Part shown: one piece after another, positions 17,949 through 25,135 of the stretch | How positions within the stretch are numbered: the first letter of the stretch is position 1 | How the letters are laid out: each line of letters opens with the position of its first letter | Origin: UBA1268 sp965662195 | Lineage (GTDB): Bacteria > Planctomycetota > Planctomycetia > Pirellulales > UBA1268 | DNA length: 64,000 nt | Assembly: GCA_965662195.1 (NCBI GenBank) | Contig: CBFIHA010000006.1 | Location: 1-64,000, forward strand | Direction: 5' to 3' | The notes under the pieces: generated by a model | What the model was told of the DNA's origin: nothing | What the model saw: the letters and a program-made list of their open reading frames with translations, nothing else | Database searches by the model: none | Program-made: the position numbers and the translations under genes

Positions 17949-18773
17949 TCATTCCCCCTTCGGCACAAGGTCAAGCAGCCGGCCGGGTGATCCCATGATG
18001 TTGTACCCGGCGTCGACGTGCAGCAGTTCGCCGGTGATGCCGAGGGATTCACGGGACACCAGCCAGGCGCCGGCCTTCCCGACCTCTTCATGCGTGATGT
18101 TACGGCCCAGTGGCGACATGTGCTGGTAGAGACCCAGCATGTCTTCAACGCCCGCCCCGCGTCCGGCCAGCGTTCGCAGCGGGCCTGCGCTGATGGCGTT
18201 GACCCGAACCCCCTGCGGCCCGAGGTCGTACGCCATGTATTTCACGCAGGCATCGAGGGTGGCCTTGCAGACCCCCATGATGTTGTAGCCCGGCACGACC
18301 TTCTCACCGCCAAAGTAGGTCAGCGTGAGGATGGCCGCATCGGGGGCAAGGATGCCGCGGGCGAGGCGGCCGACCGCCAGCAGACTGTAGGCGCTGGTTT
18401 CCATGGCCAGTCGGAAACCCGCGCGGCTGCAATTGGTGGTTTCGCCCTTGAGGTCCTCCAGGGGCGCGTAGGCGATCGAATGGACGAGAAAATCGAGTGT
18501 GCCGAACTCAGCCTTTGCCCGCTCCATCACGGCGGCGATCTGGTCGTCACTTGAGACATCCATCGGGACCAGGAAATCAGCGTTTGGCTCCGGATCGGTC
18601 AGCAATGCCACCCGGCGTCGGTTCCGCTGCCGCTGGTCCTCCGGCTTGTCCGGGAGGTGGCTGAAGCCGACCCTCGCTCCACCGTCGAGCATCTCCTTGG
18701 CTATTGACCAGGCAATCGAGTGGTCATTGGCCACGCCAAGGACAAGCCCTTTCAACCCATCGTAGCGACCCAT
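17949..18773 (-). CDS. fabI: enoyl-[acyl-carrier-protein] reductase (NADH)
   Basis: 274 aa short-chain dehydrogenase of the FabI type. It reduces enoyl-ACP in the last step of each fatty-acid elongation round. The diagnostic features are the N-terminal GVANDHSIAWSIA, the active-site Y-x6-K in YNIMGVCKA with the preceding TYFGGEK, and RVNAISAGPLRTLA. The start at 18773 (MGRYDGLKG) has GGAGG upstream; an in-frame start at 18803 would add ten unconserved residues. It is the likely target of triclosan-type inhibitors by family knowledge. Confidence 0.95.
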   Translation of the reverse strand: MGRYDGLKGLVLGVANDHSIAWSIAKEMLDGGARVGFSHLPDKPEDQRQRNRRRVALLTDPEPNADFLVPMDVSSDDQIAAVMERAKAEFGTLDFLVHSIAYAPLEDLKGETTNCSRAGFRLAMETSAYSLLAVGRLARGILAPDAAILTLTYFGGEKVVPGYNIMGVCKATLDACVKYMAYDLGPQGVRVNAISAGPLRTLAGRGAGVEDMLGLYQHMSPLGRNITHEEVGKAGAWLVSRESLGITGELLHVDAGYNIMGSPGRLLDLVPKGE

Positions 18774-18942
18774 CAAACATCCTCCGGGGGCAAGTGTCTC
18801 CATTCAGTTCGAACTGTAACGAGTCGGCCGGATTCCCTCAACGTGGCGATACGCAGCGGCCGCTGCCGGGCTGCTCCCGCCGGGATCGGCCGGTTTCACC
18901 CCCTTGCCTCAGTCGCCGGCGGCAGGTAGGTTTTTCGGAGAT

Positions 18943-19016
18943 GCCCCGTTAGCTCAATTGGTTAGAGCATCTGACTCTTAATCAGAGGGTTCTAGGTTCG
19001 AGTCCTAGACGGGGTA
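18943..19016 (+). tRNA. tRNA-Lys (anticodon CTT)
   Basis: 74 nt fold into a full cloverleaf: acceptor GCCCCGT with ACGGGGT (first pair G-U) and discriminator A; D-stem GCTC/GAGC; anticodon stem TCTGA/TCAGA with loop CTCTTAA (anticodon CTT, reads AAG); variable GGGTT; T-stem CTAGG/CCTAG with loop TTCGAGT. The CCA end is not encoded. Confidence 0.96.
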
Positions 19017-19173
19017 CTTTCCTGGCGTCGGCCCGCCTCTTGCGGTGATCTCCTTCCCGTCACCCTCTGAAGGTTGCACCATTTCTGCTGATGGTCGTCC
19101 CTGTTCTGGTCCCTGCCGGCGGGGGAGGAGCTAGCCGGTGGCCGTCGGTAGCCGGCGAAAATTTGTTACATGC

Positions 19174-19201
19174 TTGCTTACCTATCGTGTTATGTTATAG
19201 T
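19174..19201 (+). promoter_or_regulatory. putative sigma-70 promoter of the H1-like gene
   Basis: TTGCTT (19174-19179) and TATAGT (19196-19201) are 16 bp apart, in an AT-rich patch that stands out from the GC-rich surroundings. This leaves a leader of about 60 nt before the ATG at 19268. The -10 is strong, the -35 weak. Confidence 0.45.
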
Positions 19202-19267
19202 TCCTGCAGTTCGGTACAAATCCTGTCTCCCAAGAGGCCGCCGGCCTAGAAAAGAGTGAATTGACCC

Positions 19268-19636
19268 ATGGCAGATGCGAAAGCGAAGGAAGTGAACAAG
19301 TCTGAAGAGATTCGGAAGGTCGCCACCAGCATGAAGGCGAAGGGTGAAAAGCCCCGTCCAGTCACGATTATCACAGCCCTTGGCAAGCAGGGCATTGAGG
19401 TCTCCTCCCCACAGGTTTCGATGGTTCTGAAGCGAATGGGTTTCCGGCCACGGAAGCGGAAGGCCGGCAAGGCCGCTGCCTCCCGCCCAGCCGCCAAGAA
19501 GCCAGTTGCCCGCACCAAGGCGGCAGCGGCCATTTCGGTCGACGATCTGCTGGCAGCCAAAAAGGTTGCCGAGAAGTTCGGCTCGGCTGAGCAGGCTATC
19601 AAGGTGCTTGAGGCGCTGAAGCGATTCGAGGGCTAA
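19268..19636 (+). CDS. small basic H1-like protein, putative nucleoid protein
   Basis: 122 aa. Residues 1-62 look like a compact helical, winged-helix-like domain (SEEIRKVATSMKAKGEKP, then VSSPQVSMVLKRMGFRP). Residues 63-87 are a Lys/Ala/Pro/Arg-rich tail (RKRKAGKAAASRPAAKK) like histone H1 tails. The C-terminal 30 residues form a predicted helical pair (SVDDLLAAKKVAEKFG). The architecture suggests DNA or RNA binding; this is inference. It is a single-gene unit with its own promoter and strong terminator, as expected for an abundant protein. Confidence 0.75.
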   Translation: MADAKAKEVNKSEEIRKVATSMKAKGEKPRPVTIITALGKQGIEVSSPQVSMVLKRMGFRPRKRKAGKAAASRPAAKKPVARTKAAAAISVDDLLAAKKVAEKFGSAEQAIKVLEALKRFEG

Positions 19637-19667
19637 GCGGCCTCCGGTCGAAATATCGGTAACGGAG

Positions 19668-19703
19668 ACCGTGGCGGCGCAGCCTGCGCCGTCACGGTTT
19701 TTT
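19668..19703 (+). terminator. strong Rho-independent terminator
   Basis: ACCGTG (19668-19673) and CGGCGCA pair with TGCGCCG and CACGGT (19693-19698), with one G-T mismatch and a 3-4-nt loop. T6 follows directly. It ends the H1-like gene 32 bp after its stop. Confidence 0.9.
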
Positions 19704-19868
19704 CTATGTGAATCTTGTGGGGGGCCGGGTTTGCGGCGGAGGCTGGCGTTCCCGGGTGGCGACATCCAGCGGTAGACTTCCCGCACGGTGGCTGAAATTC
19801 GCCGGGTTGACGCGACCCGGTTTTCGGTCAGTGGCTTGAGATACCTCTGGCATCATCCCCGGTAATTC

Positions 19869-21200
19869 ATGACGACTGAAGCCCCGAAACTGTTCGTGCT
19901 GGACACGAATGTCATTCTTCATGACTCCAACTGCATCCGGAACTTCGAAGAGCATGACGTTGCCGTTCCGATCACGGTGCTCGAAGAGCTTGACAAGTTC
20001 AAGCGGGGCAATGAGGACATTCATTTTCAGGCCCGGCAGTTCTTGCGGCAGCTCGACGCCCTGACTGGTGATGTACTGTCCACTGACGGGGCCCCGCTCG
20101 GGCCCGGTCGCGGCGGGATCCGGGTGATCATCGGCACCAATCATGAACCCCGGGTCGCCGATGCCTTTCTTGAAAACACGCCCGATCACCGAATTCTCAA
20201 TACGGCGGTCTGGCTCCAGCGGGAGCGGCTTGACCGGCAGGTGCTCCTGGTATCGAAAGACACCAACCTCCGGATGAAGGCCAAGGCGCTGGGGCTGCCG
20301 GCCCAGGATTACACCAGCGATAAGATCGAGAGCTTCGACAAGCTTTACATGGGCAAGCGGGTGGTCGAGTCGACGCCTGCCGAGGTGATCAGCCGATTTT
20401 ACAGCGACGGCGGCGTGGTACCGGCCGCCGAACTTCCATTCGTCGACGCGCCGGTCGCCCATGAGAACTTCATCCTCCGGGATGGTAGCAAGTCGGTGCT
20501 GGCAACCTACCGCCCCGGTGACGGGGCTTTTGTACGGGTGGAAAAAAATACCTGTTACGGCATCACACCGCGAAACGCGGAGCAGTCTTTCGCCCTGAAC
20601 GCCCTGCTCAACGACGACATCAAGTTGGTAACGCTGGCCGGAACCGCCGGAACCGGGAAGACGCTGCTGGCCCTGGCAGCTGCCCTGGAGTGCCGCCAGC
20701 AGTATCGCCAGATTCTGCTGGCCCGTCCGGTGGTGCCTCTGTCAAACCGTGACCTTGGCTTTTTACCGGGAGACATCACCGACAAACTCGACCCGTACAT
20801 GCAACCGCTGTACGACAATCTGACGGTGATCCGGCATCAGTTTCATGAAAACTCGCCGGCCGCCCAACGGATCCACGAGATGCGAGAGTCGGAAAAACTT
20901 CTCGTCACCCCCCTGGCGTATATTCGGGGGCGGAGTCTCCAGCGGATCTATTTCATTGTTGATGAGGCCCAGAACCTCACCCCCCACGAAATCAAGACGA
21001 TCATCACCCGGGCTGGTGAGGGCACTAAGATCATCTTCACCGGTGACATCCGCCAGATCGATCAACCGTACCTCGATGCGCTTTCCAATGGGCTGAGCTA
21101 CCTGATCAATCGCATGGTCGGCCAGCCAATCTACGCCCACATCACGCTGGAGAAGGGGGAGCGGTCGCCGCTGGCCGACCTTGCCAGCGAACTGCTGTGA
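19869..21200 (+). CDS. PhoH family protein with PIN domain (PhoH2)
   Basis: 443 aa. An N-terminal PIN nuclease domain (FVLDTNVILHDSN, ITVLEELDKFKRG, LVSKDTNLRMKA) carries the acidic catalytic residues. A PhoH ATPase follows with Walker A GTAGTGKT (about 258-265), ARPVVPLSNRDLGFLPGD, and Walker B IYFIVDEAQNLTPHE. PhoH2 proteins are RNA helicase-nucleases in other bacteria; a role in RNA turnover is inferred. It stands alone, convergent with rhaB. Confidence 0.93.
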   Translation: MTTEAPKLFVLDTNVILHDSNCIRNFEEHDVAVPITVLEELDKFKRGNEDIHFQARQFLRQLDALTGDVLSTDGAPLGPGRGGIRVIIGTNHEPRVADAFLENTPDHRILNTAVWLQRERLDRQVLLVSKDTNLRMKAKALGLPAQDYTSDKIESFDKLYMGKRVVESTPAEVISRFYSDGGVVPAAELPFVDAPVAHENFILRDGSKSVLATYRPGDGAFVRVEKNTCYGITPRNAEQSFALNALLNDDIKLVTLAGTAGTGKTLLALAAALECRQQYRQILLARPVVPLSNRDLGFLPGDITDKLDPYMQPLYDNLTVIRHQFHENSPAAQRIHEMRESEKLLVTPLAYIRGRSLQRIYFIVDEAQNLTPHEIKTIITRAGEGTKIIFTGDIRQIDQPYLDALSNGLSYLINRMVGQPIYAHITLEKGERSPLADLASELL

Positions 21201-21289
21201 CGCGGCGGTCAATGCCAACGGCTGCTTCGGGGATTTTCCGGGGCCCGCTCCTTACCGCGGACGTTTCAGGAAGCCCCATGCGCTAGCGA

Positions 21290-22762
21290 TCACCTGCCCA
21301 GGCGATCATTCCAGGCCAGAGCGGCTTGGGGTTCGTAGGTGACGAGGTCGAAACTGTCGCGGACGACCGCCCGGACGCTGCGGAGATCGACCGAACCCTC
21401 CCGGGCCATCAGCTGGACCAGCAGGTTGCCGATTGCTGTTGCTTCGACCGGGCCGGCTACCACCGGCCGGTCGGCGGCGTCGGCGATCATCTGGCAGAGC
21501 AGGGCGTTCTGCACCCCGCCCCCCACGACATGGATGCGACCGATCCGGCGGCCGACCAGTTCGTCGAGTTCGGTAAGCGTCTGCCGGATGGCAGCAGCGA
21601 CGCTCTCGAGTGCGGTTCGGACAACAGCAGCGGTCGATTCAGGGATCGGCTCACCTGCCGTTCGTGCCAGATCACGAATGGCTGCCGGCATGTCGGCCGG
21701 AGCGACAAGGGCCGGGTGGTTCGGGTCGACCAGCGTAGCCAGCGGCGGTGCCTCGGCAGCCAGAGCAGTCAGCTGATCCCAGGTCCATTCCTGACCCGCC
21801 CGCAGCCAACTGGCTCGGCACTGCTGGACGAGCCAGAGCCCACAGACGTTCTTGAGCAGCCGGGTCGTGCCGCCCACACCGCCTTCATTGGTGAAGTTGC
21901 GGGCAAGGCACTCGGGGGTCACCAGGGGACGATCGAGTTCGGCCCCGACCAACGCCCAGGTGCCGAGGCTGACGTAGCACCAGTCAGGGCGGGCTGCCGG
22001 CGGCTCGAGGGCCGGCACCGCCGCCACAGCGCTGGCGGTATCGTGGGTGCCGGGCAGCACCACCCGAACATTTCCCAGTCCGGTTTCCACAGCCACATCG
22101 GGCCGCAGCGTTCCCAGATCCTGCCCAGGTTCGGCAACCGGGGCGAACAGCCGGGGCGGGAGACCGAACCGCTCCAGCAGCCCGTCGGCCCAGCAGTTCC
22201 GCTGGGGGTCGAAGCACTGGGTGGTGGTGGCGTTGGTCCGTTCGTTTGACCGCTCCCCCGAGAGCAGCCAGTGAATCAGGTCCGGAATCATCAGGAAGCG
22301 ATCGGCTGCCTCGAGCAAATGTGGATGATCCCGCTTCAGGGCAAGCAGCTGGTAGAGCGTGTTGATTTCCATGAACTGCAGGCCGGTTGCGGCGAAGATG
22401 TCGGCCCGGGGGACGACTCCGGTGGCCGCTTCCAGCAGGCCCTGTGTGCGGGGATCGCGGTAGCAGACCGGATTGGCCAGTAACGCGTTGTCAGCCGTCA
22501 AAAAGGCGTAGTCGACACCCCAGGTGTCGACGCCGATGCTGCTAATCGATCCACCGTGCCGGGCCTCAGCCAGCCGCAGACCGCGGAGGATCTCACTCCA
22601 GAGCCGCACGAGATCCCAGACCAGGTTTCCCCCCAGCGGAACCGGCGCATTTTCGAAACGGTGGAGTTCAGCTAATTCCAGCAGCCGCCCATCAAAGGCT
22701 CCGGAAACCACCCGGCCGCCGGAGGCCCCGAGGTCAACCGCCAGTGCAACCGTCCGCGCCAT
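21290..22762 (-). CDS. rhaB: rhamnulokinase (FGGY family)
   Basis: 490 aa. Motifs of the rhamnulokinase branch: ALAVDLGASGGRVV at the N-terminus, GVDTWGVDYAFL, NERTNATTTQ, PGTHDTASAVAAVP, SLGTWALVG, NEGGVGGTTRLLKN, and IHVVGGGVQN in the ATPase domain. It phosphorylates L-rhamnulose. I chose ATG 22762 (MARTVALAV) with GAAGGGAA upstream; the frame stays open further upstream but that part is not sugar-kinase-like. No other rhamnose genes are adjacent, so an alternative ketose is possible. Confidence 0.9.
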   Translation of the reverse strand: MARTVALAVDLGASGGRVVSGAFDGRLLELAELHRFENAPVPLGGNLVWDLVRLWSEILRGLRLAEARHGGSISSIGVDTWGVDYAFLTADNALLANPVCYRDPRTQGLLEAATGVVPRADIFAATGLQFMEINTLYQLLALKRDHPHLLEAADRFLMIPDLIHWLLSGERSNERTNATTTQCFDPQRNCWADGLLERFGLPPRLFAPVAEPGQDLGTLRPDVAVETGLGNVRVVLPGTHDTASAVAAVPALEPPAARPDWCYVSLGTWALVGAELDRPLVTPECLARNFTNEGGVGGTTRLLKNVCGLWLVQQCRASWLRAGQEWTWDQLTALAAEAPPLATLVDPNHPALVAPADMPAAIRDLARTAGEPIPESTAAVVRTALESVAAAIRQTLTELDELVGRRIGRIHVVGGGVQNALLCQMIADAADRPVVAGPVEATAIGNLLVQLMAREGSVDLRSVRAVVRDSFDLVTYEPQAALAWNDRLGR

Positions 22763-23044
22763 CGTAAATTCCCTTCCCGAATGTCGGTCTGCAGCATTCG
22801 CCCATCGTTCGGCCCTCGTTGTACCAGCCTTTCCGGGAGCTGGCAGGGGCCGAAGCCAGGGAATCTGGGTGGAGCCTTCCGCGCGGAGCGGTGCGCGTTC
22901 TCTGGCGTACCCGCTCCCTGCCGATGCCCCTAACGGAAGACCCGGCGGTTTACGCTGCCCCGCGGGAATGGCACGATACCGACGGTCGCGATTCGCCTGC
23001 GGATCGTCCACCCACGCATTCCGCTGCCCAGATGAGACAGTCAC

Positions 23045-23809
23045 TTGGCCGAGCCCCGTTCCCCGCTGCCAGCCTCCACTCCCGCTGACCGGCCCGCACT
23101 GCCGGCAGAGCCGGCCCCTGAAGTCGCGGCCGAATTGGCGGAGGCGAGCCGCCGGCTGGAGACGGCTGAGCCCGAGGCAATCATTGGCTGGGCGGTGGAG
23201 CGATTCGGGAGCCGGCTCACCATGGCGACCGCCTTCGGTCCGGAGGGCTGCCTGATTCTGCATTGGCTGGCGGCGATTGCCCCGGAGACCTTCGTCTTCA
23301 ACCTTGAGACCGGCTACCAGTTCAAGGAGACGCTCGAACTGCGGGATCGGATCCGCGACCGGTACGGCCTGACCGTCGTCTACGAACTGCCCGAAACAAC
23401 GGTGGAGGAGTATGAACGGCAGCACGGCGGACCGCTCTACCGTACCGCCCCGACCCGCTGCTGCGGCGACCGCAAGATTGCCGTCATCCGCCGGGTGCTC
23501 GGCCGCTTTGACGCCTGGATGAGCGGTATCCGCCGGGATCAGAGCGCTGACCGGGCGGCTGCGCCGATCGTCGGCTGGGATGCGAAGTTCGGTGTGGTGA
23601 AAATTTCACCCCTCGCCAACTGGACCAAGTCGAAGGTCTGGGACCGGATCATCCGCGATGATGTTCCCTATAATCCGCTGCACGACAAGGGGTATGTCAG
23701 CATCGGTTGCTGGCCCTGCACCCGTCCGATCAATGCCGGGGAGGACGAGCGGGCCGGCCGCTGGAGCGGCACTGCCAAGACCGAATGCGGCCTGCACCTG
23801 CGGGACTAA
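23045..23809 (+). CDS. cysH: phosphoadenylyl/adenylyl-sulfate reductase
   Basis: 254 aa. The PAPS-reductase fold is clear (MATAFGPEGCLILHWLA, FNLETGYQFKETLELRD). The enzyme carries the Cys pair in TRCCGDRK and the pair GCWPC (about 222 and 225) that bind a 4Fe-4S cluster in APS reductases, plus the catalytic Cys in ECGLH. That points to APS rather than PAPS as substrate; the product is sulfite. The start is uncertain: the family N-terminus fits a TTG at 23045 without a good ribosome-binding site. The methyltransferase gene follows after 7 bp. Confidence 0.92.
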   Translation: MAEPRSPLPASTPADRPALPAEPAPEVAAELAEASRRLETAEPEAIIGWAVERFGSRLTMATAFGPEGCLILHWLAAIAPETFVFNLETGYQFKETLELRDRIRDRYGLTVVYELPETTVEEYERQHGGPLYRTAPTRCCGDRKIAVIRRVLGRFDAWMSGIRRDQSADRAAAPIVGWDAKFGVVKISPLANWTKSKVWDRIIRDDVPYNPLHDKGYVSIGCWPCTRPINAGEDERAGRWSGTAKTECGLHLRD

Positions 23810-23816
23810 CTGGCTA

Positions 23817-25013
23817 GTGACAAAGCCTGCAGCTGATCTTGATGAGCTGGCGATCCTTGAGCAGCTGCGGGCAACGCCCGCACTGCTGGAGGCGGTGGCA
23901 GCCTGCTCAGCCGCTGAGCTGGGCAGCCAAAAACGTCTGCGGGCGGACTTTGCCGCCGAGCTGGTCCGGGCGGCGGTGGCCCTGCATGAGGCTCGGCAAC
24001 GGGCGGTGGAGCGGCTTCCTGACGCAGACCGACTCTGGCTGACTCGCACCGGTGTCGAGCAGGCAACCGTCTGGCCGGTGGCCCGGCACAAGGCAAGTCG
24101 CTTTGGGGGCTGCGATCGGGTGGCCGATCTCTGCTGCGGTATCGGCAGCGACGCAGCCGCCCTGTCGCAACTCACGAGCGTGTACGCGGTGGATCGGTCA
24201 CCAGCCATGACGCGACGGGCTGAATGGAACACCGCCGTGCTGGGGCAGCCTCAGCAATTCACCGGCGAAACCACCGACGTGACCAGCCACGACTGGAGCG
24301 GCTGGTTTGTCCATGCCGACCCCGACCGCCGGGCCGGCCGCGGGCGGCCCACCCGGCGGCTGGCGGAATATCAACCCGGCGTCAGATGGCTGCAGGAGCT
24401 GCTGACGACGGCCCGCGGCGGGGCGATCAAGCTGGGGCCGGCGAGCGACTGGCCCCGGCAGTTCGGGACCGCTGAGCACTGCGAGGTGGAACTCTCAAGC
24501 CTCGCTGGTGAGTGCCGTGAGGCGACCCTCTGGTTTGGGGAACTGGCCCAGCCAATGCGGCGGCGGGCAACAAACGTTGAGACAGGCGAGAGCCTGGCGG
24601 GAGATCCTGATGCCTGCAGGCGGCAGGTGGCCGCCAGCCTCGGGTCCTGGATCGCCGAACCCGACCCCGCTGTCGTCCGGGCCGGTCTCGTCGACCTGCT
24701 GGCCGAGCGGCACGATCTGGCGCGAACCGCGGCCGACGAAGACTACCTGACCGGCACGACCCGGCCGGCAACCAGCCTGGCTGCCTCGTTCATGGTCGAC
24801 GAGGTGCTACCGGCTGGCATCAGACCGCTGCGACAGGCGTTACGGCAGCAGCCACGGAGCCATTACGAGATCAAATGCCGGCGGCTGAAGGTCGATGTCG
24901 AAGCGGTTCGGCGGCAGCTGCCGGTCGGGGATGGCCCGCCGGCCGTGGTCATCTTCTGCCGGGTCGCCGGTCGCGGCCGCGCCATCCTTGCCCACCGAAC
25001 CGGAAGGGGCTGA
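23817..25013 (+). CDS. class I SAM methyltransferase with THUMP-like C-terminus
   Basis: 398 aa from GTG 23817. The SAM-binding motif is VADLCCGIGSDAAALS (about residues 102-117), followed by VYAVDRSPAM. The C-terminal part ends in SHYEIKCRRLKVDVEAVR and a beta-strand, as in THUMP-like domains linked to RNA methyltransferases. It probably modifies RNA; the substrate is unknown. It is 7 bp from cysH and likely cotranscribed, but no functional link to sulfate reduction is evident. An open frame from 23658 overlaps cysH and is not conserved. Confidence 0.75.
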   Translation: MTKPAADLDELAILEQLRATPALLEAVAACSAAELGSQKRLRADFAAELVRAAVALHEARQRAVERLPDADRLWLTRTGVEQATVWPVARHKASRFGGCDRVADLCCGIGSDAAALSQLTSVYAVDRSPAMTRRAEWNTAVLGQPQQFTGETTDVTSHDWSGWFVHADPDRRAGRGRPTRRLAEYQPGVRWLQELLTTARGGAIKLGPASDWPRQFGTAEHCEVELSSLAGECREATLWFGELAQPMRRRATNVETGESLAGDPDACRRQVAASLGSWIAEPDPAVVRAGLVDLLAERHDLARTAADEDYLTGTTRPATSLAASFMVDEVLPAGIRPLRQALRQQPRSHYEIKCRRLKVDVEAVRRQLPVGDGPPAVVIFCRVAGRGRAILAHRTGRG

Positions 25014-25030
25014 CCGTCCGAGGCAATTGC

Positions 25031-25085
25031 CCTCAGTGGTCTTTTCCACTGGGGCAGTACCCGAAAACACCGGGGGGGTTTCGGG
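25031..25085. terminator. two hairpins between convergent genes
   Basis: CAGTGG (25034-25039) and CCACTG (25046-25051) around TCTTTT, extendable to a 9-bp stem (25031-25054). Second, CCCGAAA (25060-25066) with TTTCGGG (25079-25085) around a G-rich loop. They lie between the methyltransferase (+) and the TPR gene (-) and could act in both directions. Confidence 0.45.
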
Positions 25086-25094
25086 GTTACCAAT

Positions 25095-25135
25095 CGCCGC
25101 TTCCTGCGGCGGCAGACTATCTCCACAGTCTGCTA
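25095..25135 (-). repeat. 3'-end motif copy (b), after the TPR gene
   Basis: On the minus strand the motif starts TAGCAGACTGTGG (from 25135) and continues AGATAGTCTGCC; the initial TAG is the stop codon of the TPR gene. A 6-bp hairpin CGCCGC/GCGGCG (25095-25100 with 25106-25111) follows. In this copy the motif is itself palindromic: GCAGACT and AGTCTGC flank an 8-nt loop. Confidence 0.6.

Noticed and set aside
21201..21289. Copy of the 3'-end motif after rhaB
   Set aside because: CGCTAGCG is present but GTGG and GTCTG elements are missing.
22763..23425. Upstream extension of the rhaB frame
   Set aside because: It overlaps cysH on the other strand and precedes a canonical sugar-kinase start with a ribosome-binding site.
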